Below are positions 17,453 to 26,502 of a stretch of DNA of 64,000 nucleotides, in pieces (position 1 is the first letter of the stretch; every line of letters starts with the position of its first letter). Source of the DNA: an uncultured Alistipes sp. (lineage in GTDB: Bacteria; Bacteroidota; Bacteroidia; Bacteroidales; Rikenellaceae). The notes below the pieces were generated by a model. That model saw only the letters and a program-made list of their open reading frames with translations. It was not told where the DNA came from and ran no database searches. The position numbers were made by a program, and so were the translations under genes. The stretch lies in the NCBI GenBank assembly GCA_944321945.1, contig CALUNE010000007.1:1-64000 (forward strand), given 5' to 3'.

Positions 17453-19945
17453 CTACGAAAGGTCGAACGTCACGATCGTGATGCCGGCACCGCCGCGATC
17501 GGCATGCTCGTCGACGGCCGAAACCACCTCGGGCACCGTCTTCAGATAGCGACGGATCTCCTCCTTAAGGGCTCCGGTCCCCTTGCCGTGGAGGATCGTC
17601 ACCGAGCTCACGCCCACCATCAGGGCGTCGTCCACGAGGTTCTGTACCGCCTCCAACGCCTCGGCCGCACGCATGCCGCGCACGTCGATATGATCCTTGA
17701 AGTTGAGCTTGCGGGCCGAGATGTCGACCGAAACCACCGTGCGGGCCGTTGTTGGACGCGTCGCCTCGCGGTATTCGTTGTTCGAGACGACGGTGAGCTG
17801 AGCCTTGTCGACCGTCGTCAGAATCTGTCCGAAGGCCACCTGGGCGCGCTTGCCCTTCAGCGACTGCACCACGCCGACCATCTCCTGCCCCGCCATGCGG
17901 ACCTTCGAGCCCACCTCCACCTCACGCGGCTTGACGGGCTCCTGAGCGGGCTTTTCGCCGCTCTTTTCGCCCTGCTGCGCCCGCCGTTCGGCCCGGCGCT
18001 GACGGCGGCGCTCGATGCGTTCCATCTCGCGGGCCACCTGTTCGTCACGCCCCGAAGTATCCTCCTTCTCGACCACCTCGCGGAAGTCGTCCAGCTCGCG
18101 GCGTGCCAGACGCGTCATCTCCTTCTCGGCCTGTGCTTCGCGGATCGTCCGGATCGTATTCTCGATCTGCCGGTTGGCATCGGCAATCAGCCGCTGCGCC
18201 TCCTCCTTGGCCCGCCGCAGGATCTCCTGCCGCTCGGCACGAATCTTCGAAAGCTGTTCCGTATAGGTCTGCTCCAGCTCCTCGACCTTGCGGTCCGTCA
18301 GCCGGATACGATCCCGCTTCTGCTCCCAGTAGTGCTTGTCGCGGGCGATTTCGCGCAGCTGTTTCTCGATGTTGATGTGGTCCGAACCGGCCTTCTCGCT
18401 CGCCGCGCGGATGATCTCCTCCGGCAGACCGATCTTGCGGGCGATCTCCACGGCGAACGAACTGCCCGGCTTGCCCATCTCCAGCCGGAAGAGCGGGCGG
18501 ATCTGCTGCACATCGAACATCATCGCGCCGTTGGCGATGCCCTCGGTGCTCGACGCATAGTATTTGATGTTGGCGTAGTGGGTCGTGATGACGCCATAGC
18601 AGCCGCGGGCCAGCAGCCGCTCGAGGATCGCCTCGGCGATGGCCCCGCCGATGATCGGCTCGGTACCCGACCCGAACTCGTCGATCAGCACCAGCGTGCG
18701 GTCCGACGCCCCGGCCAGCATGTTCTTCATGTTGAGCAGGTGGGACGAATAGGTCGACAGGTCGTTGTCGATCGACTGTTCGTCGCCGATATCGATGTAG
18801 ATGCTCTCGAAGACCGGCAGTTCGGAGATCTCCGACGCCGGCACCGGGAATCCGCACTGGAACATGTACTGTACGATGCCGGTGGTCTTCAGGCAGACGG
18901 ACTTTCCGCCGGCATTCGGGCCCGAGATGACGAGGATGTGCTTGCGGCGGTCCAGCTGCAGATCGAGCGGGACGATTTCGCGTCCGGCGGCACGCAGCGT
19001 CTGCTGCAGCAGCGGATGGCGGGCGTTCTTCAGTACCAGCCGGTCGTCGGTCGAGAGGATCGGCCGCACACAGCCGTTCTCCGAGGCCCAGCGCCCCTTG
19101 GCGCGCAGCATGTCGATCTGGGCCAGGTAGTCGCCCGAGGCGGCGATCAGCTCCGCATCGGGGCGGATCGCCTCGGTGAACTCCGTCAGGATGCGCACGA
19201 TCTCGCGCCGCTCGGCATATTCGAGTTCGCGCAGTTCGTTGTTGATCTCCACCACCTCGACCGGCTCGACATAGAACGTGCGTCCGGTGGCCGATTCGTC
19301 GTGGATGAAGCCGTTGAGTTTGCGTTTGTTCGAGGCCGAGACGGGGATCACGGCCCGTCCGTCGCGGATCGAGATCTGGGCGTCGCTCTCGACGATGCCG
19401 GCACCCTTGGCGGCCGTCAGTACGGCCTGCAGGCGCTTGGCAGCCTGCCCCTCGCGTTCGCGGATGGCGCGGCGGATCTCCTGCAGGGCGGGCGAGGCGT
19501 TGTCGCGCACGTTGCCATACGGGTCGACGATCACCTCGATGCGCTGCACGATTCCGGGAAAGGCCTCGACGCCCCGCGTACGGGCATACAGCGACGGATA
19601 GCGCTCCGCACGGTTGACGATGAACGCCACGATGCCGCCGATGGCCCGCAGGGCGTGCCCCAGGACGACAACCTCCTCCACGTCGAGGAAGGTACCCTCG
19701 ACGCGCAGTTTGGCCACCACCTCCTCCACGTCGGGATACTCCCCGCCGGGGAAATCCTGCTCCATCTCGAGGAGCAGCCGCATCTCGTCGGCCAGCGCCA
19801 GCCGCCGTTCGATTTCACACGGCGAGGTCGAGAACGTCTGTCCGGCAATCAGTTCGCGGGCCGCCCGCATCGTACAACGGTCGGCAACCTGGGCCCGCAG
19901 GCGGTCGAAACCTATTTTCTGCTCGAAAGTGGCTGGATAGATCAT
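17453..19945 (-). CDS. mutS2: Endonuclease MutS2
   Basis: 830 residues. The N-terminal core and clamp precede the ATPase domain with Walker A ISGPNAGGKSVCLKT (about 335) and LVLIDEFGSGTEP (Walker B). A long coiled coil (about 515-640) follows, then a basic linker and a C-terminal Smr nuclease domain (about 750-830) with DVRGMRAAEA and ILHGKGTGAL. MutS2 suppresses homologous recombination and/or rescues collided ribosomes, and is distinct from mismatch-repair MutS. It starts 77 nt after mlaD with a terminator in between, so it is probably an independent unit. Confidence 0.95.
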   Translation of the reverse strand: MIYPATFEQKIGFDRLRAQVADRCTMRAARELIAGQTFSTSPCEIERRLALADEMRLLLEMEQDFPGGEYPDVEEVVAKLRVEGTFLDVEEVVVLGHALRAIGGIVAFIVNRAERYPSLYARTRGVEAFPGIVQRIEVIVDPYGNVRDNASPALQEIRRAIREREGQAAKRLQAVLTAAKGAGIVESDAQISIRDGRAVIPVSASNKRKLNGFIHDESATGRTFYVEPVEVVEINNELRELEYAERREIVRILTEFTEAIRPDAELIAASGDYLAQIDMLRAKGRWASENGCVRPILSTDDRLVLKNARHPLLQQTLRAAGREIVPLDLQLDRRKHILVISGPNAGGKSVCLKTTGIVQYMFQCGFPVPASEISELPVFESIYIDIGDEQSIDNDLSTYSSHLLNMKNMLAGASDRTLVLIDEFGSGTEPIIGGAIAEAILERLLARGCYGVITTHYANIKYYASSTEGIANGAMMFDVQQIRPLFRLEMGKPGSSFAVEIARKIGLPEEIIRAASEKAGSDHINIEKQLREIARDKHYWEQKRDRIRLTDRKVEELEQTYTEQLSKIRAERQEILRRAKEEAQRLIADANRQIENTIRTIREAQAEKEMTRLARRELDDFREVVEKEDTSGRDEQVAREMERIERRRQRRAERRAQQGEKSGEKPAQEPVKPREVEVGSKVRMAGQEMVGVVQSLKGKRAQVAFGQILTTVDKAQLTVVSNNEYREATRPTTARTVVSVDISARKLNFKDHIDVRGMRAAEALEAVQNLVDDALMVGVSSVTILHGKGTGALKEEIRRYLKTVPEVVSAVDEHADRGGAGITIVTFDLS

Positions 19946-19960
19946 ACGGTAACGGATCGA

Positions 19961-19993
19961 ATAAAAATCGGCCCCACGACTCGCCCGGGGCCG
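19961..19993 (-). terminator. Terminator after mlaD
   Basis: A perfect CGGCCCC/GGGGCCG stem (19969-19975 with 19987-19993), followed on the minus strand by a T-rich stretch. Confidence 0.7.
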
Positions 19994-20022
19994 AAAGAGG
20001 TTTCATCTTCGGAATGCAAGGT

Positions 20023-21024
20023 TCAACGCTGTTTTTTCAACGAATCGCGTTCGGCGCGTTCCATGGCCCGTTCGGCCTGCCGTTCGGCCTTGGCCTGCAT
20101 CTTTTCGGGGCTGCGCCCGAAGAGCGAGAAGTGCACGTAACGTCCCGGATACTGCTCCAGGTCGGCCAACAGCGATGCCAGGTTGTCGCTGGCCTCGGTG
20201 AGCGACTCGTAGAGCGCCGGATCGGTCAGCAGCCGGCCGACGGTTCCGTCGCCCCCCTGAATCTGTTCGAGCAGCGTGTTGACCTGCCCGACCGCCGTGG
20301 AGAGTTCGCCGGCAAATCCCGAATCGGCCAGTTCCGTGGTGATCCGGTTCAGATTGCCCACCATGCTGTCCACGCGCGGCGCGTTTTCGCCCAGCATCTC
20401 CGAGAAGGCCGAGAGGTTCTCGACGGCCGATTCGAGATTCTGCTTCTGCGAATCGAGCACTGCCGCCAGATCCCCCGACATGGTGTCGAGATGTTCGAGC
20501 GTGCCGTTGATGTGTGCGGCATTGGTCTCGAGCAGCAGATTGACGTTGTGCAGCGTACGCGAGAGGTCCTCGGTCAGCACCGAGACCTTCTGTTTGAAGA
20601 ACTCCAGTTCCGAGCCGGCCACATCCATCAGGTCGCGTCCGCGCACCGAGCGCAGCGTATCGCCCGTTTCGAGGAATTCGGCCGATTTCCCGTAGATGAT
20701 CTCGATGGCCTTGCCGCCCATCAGACCGTCGCTGTAGATCTTGGCTTCGGAATCGATCGGAATACGGTACTGGCGCTTGATGGTGAACTGCAGCACGACG
20801 TTCTGACTGCGCTGCGGATCGAACGAAATGCCGGTCACCGTACCGATCTTGACGCCTTTCATCATGATGGGCGAGGCGGACTGCACGCCGCTGACCTGAT
20901 CGTACGAGGCATAATAGACGGCATTTCGTCCGAAGATGTCGAAACCCTTCAGGAAACGGATGCCGGCCCACGCGGCCAGGATCATCACGACGGCGAATAT
21001 TCCGATTTTGACTTCTCTTTTCAT
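20023..21024 (-). CDS. MlaD/MCE family lipid-transport protein
   Basis: 333 residues. One N-terminal membrane helix (about 5-25) is followed by an MCE domain (about 35-110; YYASYDQVSGVQSASPIMMKGVKIGTVTGI, IDSEAKIYSDGLMGGKAIEI). A long helical tail (about 130-290) and a basic end come next. MCE proteins are periplasmic rings or tubes that carry phospholipids between the membranes. It lies 4 nt after the amidase gene, a frequent Bacteroidetes pairing. The MlaE/MlaF-like permease and ATPase are not in the window. Confidence 0.9.
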   Translation of the reverse strand: MKREVKIGIFAVVMILAAWAGIRFLKGFDIFGRNAVYYASYDQVSGVQSASPIMMKGVKIGTVTGISFDPQRSQNVVLQFTIKRQYRIPIDSEAKIYSDGLMGGKAIEIIYGKSAEFLETGDTLRSVRGRDLMDVAGSELEFFKQKVSVLTEDLSRTLHNVNLLLETNAAHINGTLEHLDTMSGDLAAVLDSQKQNLESAVENLSAFSEMLGENAPRVDSMVGNLNRITTELADSGFAGELSTAVGQVNTLLEQIQGGDGTVGRLLTDPALYESLTEASDNLASLLADLEQYPGRYVHFSLFGRSPEKMQAKAERQAERAMERAERDSLKKQR

Positions 21025-21028
21025 CTTT

Positions 21029-22342
21029 TCACTGGTTGTTTACGATTTGCGAGCCCCGGCAGCAGACCACAAAGGCATCGGGGAACGTCCTGCGCACTTC
21101 GGCGGCCTTGCGCTGGGCCGCGGCCCGGCTTTCGAACTCACCCACGCAGTATTTATAGGGGAAACGCCCCTCCGAGGTGTATTGACGGACCTTGCCGCGG
21201 TAGGTGCGGAACTGCGACGAATTGACCGGGATCCGGGATGCCGAGGCCATCACCTGCACCGTATAACGCAAGGGTTGTGCCGAAGCATCGTCCGAACGCC
21301 CCTTCGTTTGCGACGCGGCGGAACTCTTCGGATTCTTCGCTTGCGCAGCCCCCTTGTCCTCCCCTTTAGCCGATCCGTCAGTCTTTCCCCCGGCAGCTTC
21401 CTGCGCATTGCGCTTTGCCGGATCGGCGGCCGGCGTCGCATCGGAGCTCTTCACGGTTCTCTCGACGGGTTTCTCCGCCGTCTTTTCCGTCGCCGCATTC
21501 GGCTTCGCGCTGTCGGCCGGCGGGGTGACACTGCGGGCGGCATTCTCCTCGGCCGTCCGGGTCTCGAGCAGGTAGTCCGAATAGGCCTTCACACCCCGAT
21601 AGATCGAGGCGGCAATCTCCTGCTGTCCCTTCTCCGACTTCATGAAGGCCAGCTCCTGCGCATTGGTCATGAAGCCGATCTCGGTCAGGGCGCCGGGCAT
21701 GTCCGTGGCATAGAGTACGCGCAGCAGCTGCCGCTTCACGCCGCGCGAATTGCGTCCGGCCTTCGTGTAGCTGGTCTGGATGCAGCGGGCGATGGCCATG
21801 CTGTATTCGCCGTAGGTGAACTGCAGATTCTGGATGTAAGCCCGCACGATGGCCGCGGTGCGTTCGTCCGACATGTCGATCAGGTCCTCGCGGTTGCTCT
21901 CGTAGAGGGCGTTTTCGTTGTAACGCTGCTCCTTGGGGGTTTCACCCATGATGAGCGTCTCGACCCCCTTGACGGAGGTGGCGCGCGGTGCGGCGTTGGC
22001 ATGAATCGAGAGGAAGAGATCGCCGCCGGCGTTGTTGGCGATATCGGCCCGGGCCTGCAGATCCGACGCCAGATCGGCTCCGAGCGCCTTGTCCGTGGTG
22101 CGTGTATAGACGACCTTCACACCGGGCATCCCCTCCTCGATGAGTTTGCCGAGCTTCAGAGCCACCTTCAGCGTAAGATCCTTCTCGTAGACACCGCCGT
22201 AATGGGCGCCGGGAAACTTGCCGCCATGGCCGGCATCGATCACCACCACACGCACACCGTGTGCAATATTCTCCCCCGCCACCGCGTTTGTAAAGACGAC
22301 AACGGCCGCAAATGCGAGGAGCAACAAAAGACGTATGCGCAT
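21029..22342 (-). CDS. N-acetylmuramoyl-L-alanine amidase (Amidase_3) with SPOR domain
   Basis: 437 residues. A signal peptide comes first, then a zinc amidase domain (about 30-260): VIDAGHGG (His), the Glu in GGVYEKDL, FLSIHANAA (His) and ALTEIGFMTN (catalytic Glu). A 90-residue Ala/Lys/Glu/Pro-rich linker leads to a C-terminal SPOR domain (about 360-430; YTVQVMASASRIP, YKYCVGEFESRAAAQRKAAEVR) that binds denuded glycan at the septum. It cleaves stem peptides from muramic acid during cell separation. ATG 22342 is chosen because the signal peptide starts there. It is divergent from lptD and is followed by mlaD in the same operon. Confidence 0.93.
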   Translation of the reverse strand: MRIRLLLLLAFAAVVVFTNAVAGENIAHGVRVVVIDAGHGGKFPGAHYGGVYEKDLTLKVALKLGKLIEEGMPGVKVVYTRTTDKALGADLASDLQARADIANNAGGDLFLSIHANAAPRATSVKGVETLIMGETPKEQRYNENALYESNREDLIDMSDERTAAIVRAYIQNLQFTYGEYSMAIARCIQTSYTKAGRNSRGVKRQLLRVLYATDMPGALTEIGFMTNAQELAFMKSEKGQQEIAASIYRGVKAYSDYLLETRTAEENAARSVTPPADSAKPNAATEKTAEKPVERTVKSSDATPAADPAKRNAQEAAGGKTDGSAKGEDKGAAQAKNPKSSAASQTKGRSDDASAQPLRYTVQVMASASRIPVNSSQFRTYRGKVRQYTSEGRFPYKYCVGEFESRAAAQRKAAEVRRTFPDAFVVCCRGSQIVNNQ

Positions 22343-22383
22343 ATTTAATGGTGCCAAGTGCGGGCTTTCTGTAAATTTTTACC

Positions 22384-22391
22384 TATCTTTG
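22384..22391 (+). promoter_or_regulatory. -7 promoter box upstream of lptD
   Basis: A perfect TATCTTTG, about 100 nt before ATG 22492, giving a 5' UTR of about 95 nt. It lies in the divergent region shared with the amidase gene. Confidence 0.5.
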
Positions 22392-22491
22392 TCGGGCCAT
22401 AAACGCGGCGGGAGAGCCCCCGAAGGCCGATCCGGGCGTTTTTGCCGACTCGTCGGCAAAGGTACGGAAAATTTTTGGAATTTTGGATAGA

Positions 22492-25377
22492 ATGAGGGTA
22501 AAATATATCTTGTCGGCGGCCGTCATCGTGCTGTTCGCCCAGGTTGTGCTGGGCGGCATGATCGCCCCTGCGGCAAGGTACCCGCATGACGGCGACACCC
22601 TCCGCGGCTCCGAAACCCCCTCCCTGCAAGACACCGCCGATACGGCCGGTCAGCCCGCTGCGGCACGTCCGACCCGGCGCGAGCTGCGCCGCGAAGCCCG
22701 CGCCGCCCGCGAACAGGCCCGCCGCAACGCCGCCTTCAATGCCTTGAGCCAGCAGGAGCGCGATTCGCTCTTCTCGGCGCAGGTCGATTCGCTCATCGCC
22801 CGCAAGGCCGATTCGCTCGACATGCACGCCGATTCGCTCCGCATCGCACGGGATTCGATGGCCACCGACACGATGCGCCGCGACACGGTGAAGAAGCCCC
22901 GCCCGGCCGGCGCCTTCCTCGACGACCCGATCTCGGGAAAAAATACCGACTCGCTGGTCTACGACGTGCGCAACAAGCTGGTATACATCTACAACCAGGG
23001 CGACGTCACCTACCAGAACAGCAACCTCAAGGCCGACTTCATGCGCATCGACATGAACTCGAAACTCGTCCACGCCTACGGCAAACCCGATTCGCTCGAC
23101 GGCAAACCGATCATCACCAAGCCGGAATTCTCCGACGGCTCGGCCTCCTACCAGATGGACACGATCACCTACAACCTCGACTCGAAGAAGGCCAAGATCA
23201 AGGGCGTGGCCACGCAGCAGGGTGACGGATGGCTTGTGGGCGGCAGCGTGAAGAAGATGCCCGACAACACGATCAACATCGAAAACGGCAAGTACACCAC
23301 CTGCGACGAAACCGACCACCCGCACTTCTACCTGGCGATGACCAAGGCGAAGGTGATCCCCGGCAAGAAGGTCATCACGGGTCCGGCCTATCTGGTCATG
23401 GAGGACGTGCCGATCTACTTCCTCGGCATCCCCGAGGGCTTCTTCCCGATCAGTTCGGGCCCGAAGTCGGGTCTGCTGATGCCCACCTACGGCGAGGAGT
23501 ACTCGAAGGGGTTCTTCCTGCGCGATCTGGGCTACTACTTCACGCTGGGCGACTATGCCGACCTGGCCGTGCGGGGAGGTATCTACACCCTCGGGTCGTG
23601 GGAGGCCTCGGCCGCCTCGCGCTACATCAAGCGCTACAAGTACAGCGGCAGCTTCAACATGGAGTTCTCGAACGTCAAGACCGGCGAAAAGGGCGAACCC
23701 GACTACATCAAACAGAACAACTTCCGCGTACAGTGGACCCACTCGCAGGACCCGAAGGCCAACCCCGGTTCGACCTTCTCGGCCTCGGTGAACTTCGCCA
23801 CGAGCGGTTACAGCAAGTACTCGGCCACCAACCTCAACGACATTCTGGCCACGCAGACCAACTCGTCGATTTCCTACTCGAAGAGCTGGGCCGGCACCCC
23901 CTTCTCGCTGTCGGCCAACATGGCCATCTCGCAGAACTCGCAGAACCAGACCCTGTCGATCACCCTGCCGACGGTAGTCTTCAACGTCTCGCGCTTCTAC
24001 CCCTTCAAACGCAAGGAGAAGGTCGGCAAGGACCGCTGGTACGAGAAGATCTCGATGCAGTACACGGGCAAGATGACCAACTCGGTGACCACCACCGAAT
24101 CGGAGATCTTCTCGAAAAAGACCGTCGACAACATGAAGAACGGCATCGAACACTCGATCCCCGTATCGGCGTCGTTCAACCTCTTCAACTACATCAACAT
24201 CACGCCGTCGGCCAACTACACCGAGAAGTGGTACTTCAAGAAGGTCGAATACCAGTGGAACCCCGTGACGAACCAGACCGACACGCTGCCTACGAACTAC
24301 GGCTTCTATCGCTTGTACAACTACAACTTCAGCGTTTCGTCGTCGACCACGCTCTACGGCATGTATGACTTCACGAAGAAGCGCCGCGACCGCAAGATCC
24401 AGGCCATCCGCCATACGATCACACCGACGGTCGGCTTCTCCTATGCCCCGGACTTCAGCGACCCGAAATACGGATATTACCTCACGCGGCAGACCGACTC
24501 GACGGGCCGTTTCACAACCTATTCGCCCTATGCCGTGAATGCCTACGGCGTGCCGTCGTCCGGACGATCGATGTCGATGACCTTCTCGCTGTCGCAGAAC
24601 CTCGAGATGAAGGTCCTCTCGAAGCGCGACACCTCGGGCGTGAAGAAGATCAAGCTCATCGACGAACTCCGCGCCAGCGGTTCGTACAACTTCCTGGCCG
24701 ACTCGATGCGGCTGTCGACCATCTCGCTCTCGTTCCGCACGACGCTCTTCAAGAACTTCGGCATCAACCTCTCGGCCACGCTCGACCCCTACCGCGTTTC
24801 GCCGCAGGGCATCCGCTACGACAAGCTCTTCTTCCCGGGGCGCATCACCTCGACAGGCTGGTCGTTCGGCTACACGTTCAAGTCGCGCGAGGACAAGAGC
24901 ACTCCGGCCATGAACGACATTACGTCCATTCCGCCCGAGTATCAGAACCCCTTCTACGACCCCTACGGGCAGATGGACCCCGTGTTGCGGCGGCAATACA
25001 TGGCCCAGAGCTACTACGACTTCTCGCTGCCGTGGAACTTCGGATTCAACTATGCGGTCAACTACTCGGTGTCGTACGTCAACAACGGCACGACGGGCTA
25101 TCGCAAGAACGTCACCCAGACACTGGGATTCAACGGCTCGATCAACCTGACACCCAAGACCGGCATCACGTTCCAGGGCGGTTACGATCTGAAGACCAAC
25201 AAGCTGACCACCTCGTCGGTATCAATCACCCGCGACCTGCACTGCTGGCAGATGTCCTTCTCATGGATTCCGTTCGGCTACCACAAGAGCTGGAGTTTCA
25301 ACATCGGCGTGAAGGCGGCATCGCTCTCCGACCTGAAGTACGACAAGTCGCAGTCGATGTACGACAACCTCTACTAA
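22492..25377 (+). CDS. lptD: LPS-assembly protein LptD-like outer-membrane protein
   Basis: 961 residues. A signal/anchor segment is followed by a charged Arg/Ala-rich region and an OstA/LptA-like beta-jellyroll (about 140-300; YDVRNKLVYIYNQGDVTYQN, YNLDSKKAKIKGV). The rest is a large beta barrel with many alternating aromatic strands. GPAYLVMEDVPIYFLGIPEGFFPIS is highly typical of LptD. It inserts LPS or LOS into the outer leaflet. ATG 22492 is preferred over TTG 22483. It is monocistronic, ending at a strong bidirectional terminator. The barrel codons are very GC-rich, like the neighbours. Confidence 0.9.
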   Translation: MRVKYILSAAVIVLFAQVVLGGMIAPAARYPHDGDTLRGSETPSLQDTADTAGQPAAARPTRRELRREARAAREQARRNAAFNALSQQERDSLFSAQVDSLIARKADSLDMHADSLRIARDSMATDTMRRDTVKKPRPAGAFLDDPISGKNTDSLVYDVRNKLVYIYNQGDVTYQNSNLKADFMRIDMNSKLVHAYGKPDSLDGKPIITKPEFSDGSASYQMDTITYNLDSKKAKIKGVATQQGDGWLVGGSVKKMPDNTINIENGKYTTCDETDHPHFYLAMTKAKVIPGKKVITGPAYLVMEDVPIYFLGIPEGFFPISSGPKSGLLMPTYGEEYSKGFFLRDLGYYFTLGDYADLAVRGGIYTLGSWEASAASRYIKRYKYSGSFNMEFSNVKTGEKGEPDYIKQNNFRVQWTHSQDPKANPGSTFSASVNFATSGYSKYSATNLNDILATQTNSSISYSKSWAGTPFSLSANMAISQNSQNQTLSITLPTVVFNVSRFYPFKRKEKVGKDRWYEKISMQYTGKMTNSVTTTESEIFSKKTVDNMKNGIEHSIPVSASFNLFNYINITPSANYTEKWYFKKVEYQWNPVTNQTDTLPTNYGFYRLYNYNFSVSSSTTLYGMYDFTKKRRDRKIQAIRHTITPTVGFSYAPDFSDPKYGYYLTRQTDSTGRFTTYSPYAVNAYGVPSSGRSMSMTFSLSQNLEMKVLSKRDTSGVKKIKLIDELRASGSYNFLADSMRLSTISLSFRTTLFKNFGINLSATLDPYRVSPQGIRYDKLFFPGRITSTGWSFGYTFKSREDKSTPAMNDITSIPPEYQNPFYDPYGQMDPVLRRQYMAQSYYDFSLPWNFGFNYAVNYSVSYVNNGTTGYRKNVTQTLGFNGSINLTPKTGITFQGGYDLKTNKLTTSSVSITRDLHCWQMSFSWIPFGYHKSWSFNIGVKAASLSDLKYDKSQSMYDNLY

Positions 25378-25403
25378 TCAATCGGGGGGGGGCAGAAAAC
25401 AGC

Positions 25404-25528
25404 AGGCAGCAGGCAGCAGGGAGCAGGGAGTAGGCAGCGGACAGCGAGTGCCCCGGCAAGAAACAAACAACCCCGGTAAACAATACCCGGCAAGTGTCAA
25501 CCGGCAAGCGTCAACCGGCAAACAAACC
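25404..25528. repeat. 7-bp and 14-bp tandem repeats between lptD and the nitroreductase gene
   Basis: 25404-25438 is five copies of a 7-bp unit (GGCAGCA with variants). 25487-25528 is three copies of a 14-bp unit (CCGGCAAGTGTCAA with variants). A G8 run lies at 25384-25391. No coding potential. Confidence 0.8.
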
Positions 25529-25538
25529 CGGACAATAG

Positions 25539-25570
25539 AAAAAGGGAACGATCGAAAATCGTTCCCTTTT
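25539..25570. terminator. Strong bidirectional terminator
   Basis: AAAAAGGGAACGAT with its exact complement and a short CGAA-type loop, A and T runs on both sides. It lies between convergent lptD and the nitroreductase gene. Confidence 0.85.
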
Positions 25571-25605
25571 CTGTATCCTCTCTACCCCACCCCTCCTCCG
25601 GGCCG

Positions 25606-26502
25606 TCAGATGCGGTGCACCTCGGCCGGTTCGCGGTCGATGTAGTTGGGATAGAGGAATTCGGGCATTCCGAGGGCCAGAATCGCCGCGATGCGACGCC
25701 CTTCGAGCCCCAACAGCCGATTCAACTCCTTGTGACGGTCCTGCCGCACGGCCGTCAGCACGAAACCCATGTAGATCTGGCTCACTCCCAAGGCTTCGGC
25801 CATGAGCGAAGCGTTCTGACAGGCGAGATTGGCATCTTCCGAGGCGAACCGGTTCCCCTGCGGAGCATGGATGAAGAGCAGCGCCGTGGCACCGCGCAGA
25901 ATCCGGTCACGCCCCTCGGCATAGTCGCGCCGCAACCGGGCGAAGACCGGCACATAACGATAAACCCCGGGCAGCAGCGGCTTGAGCCAGACGCGCACCA
26001 GCGGGTTCGCCAGCAGCCGTTCCAGCCGGCCGAAAACGCCCAACGTATACTCGGCCACCTGTCGCAGCCGCACGGGATCGGTCACGAGCGTATACGCCAG
26101 TTCGCGGGCATTGCTGGCCGTCGGAGCGCGGTCGGCGGCCGCAATGATGCGGTCGAGCCACTCCTGCGGCACGGGACGCCGCGACAGCGCCCGGTTCGAA
26201 CGCCGCACGGCCAACAGTCGTTCCAGCTGTTCGGGCGAGGGCAGCGCGTGCCGGTCGGCCGCATGGACTCGCTCCGGCGGGAAGGCTTCGTGGTCGACCG
26301 CCCCCGCCGGACAGACCGCCACGCAATGCCCACAGACGATGCAACTCTCCGTATCGCGCACGACGATCCGCCCCTCGGGCTCCTCGCGGGCGAAGATCTG
26401 CGACGGGCAGACCCGCACGCAGCGGCCGCAGCGGATGCAGGCATCACCGACCGCAATCCGCCACGGATCAGTGTTTGACCTCTTCGATGGCATGGGGATC
26501 AT
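25606..26502 (-). CDS. Nitroreductase family protein with N-terminal 2[4Fe-4S] ferredoxin domain
   Basis: 298 residues. Residues about 20-75 hold two clusters: CIRCGRCVRVCP and CIVCGHCVAVCP. From about 95 comes a nitroreductase (FMN) domain starting RRSNRALSRRPVP, with SNARELAYTLVTD and ANLACQNASLMAEALGVSQIYMGF. Such fusions pass electrons from the ferredoxin clusters to FMN to reduce nitro or other small organic substrates; the substrate is unknown. The start may be 26502 or 26493; both overlap the 3' end of the upstream transporter gene, so the two are co-transcribed. Confidence 0.88.
   Translation of the reverse strand: MIPMPSKRSNTDPWRIAVGDACIRCGRCVRVCPSQIFAREEPEGRIVVRDTESCIVCGHCVAVCPAGAVDHEAFPPERVHAADRHALPSPEQLERLLAVRRSNRALSRRPVPQEWLDRIIAAADRAPTASNARELAYTLVTDPVRLRQVAEYTLGVFGRLERLLANPLVRVWLKPLLPGVYRYVPVFARLRRDYAEGRDRILRGATALLFIHAPQGNRFASEDANLACQNASLMAEALGVSQIYMGFVLTAVRQDRHKELNRLLGLEGRRIAAILALGMPEFLYPNYIDREPAEVHRI

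Noticed and set aside
16883..20140. Very long plus-strand open frame across mutS2 and mlaD
   Set aside because: It is the antisense of clearly conserved minus-strand genes. High GC keeps stop codons rare, and its composition (Arg/His/Asp-rich) is not protein-like.
22345..24996. Minus-strand frame of 883 codons opposite lptD
   Set aside because: It is a Val/Arg/His-rich shadow of lptD. The plus-strand frame has the LptD domains.
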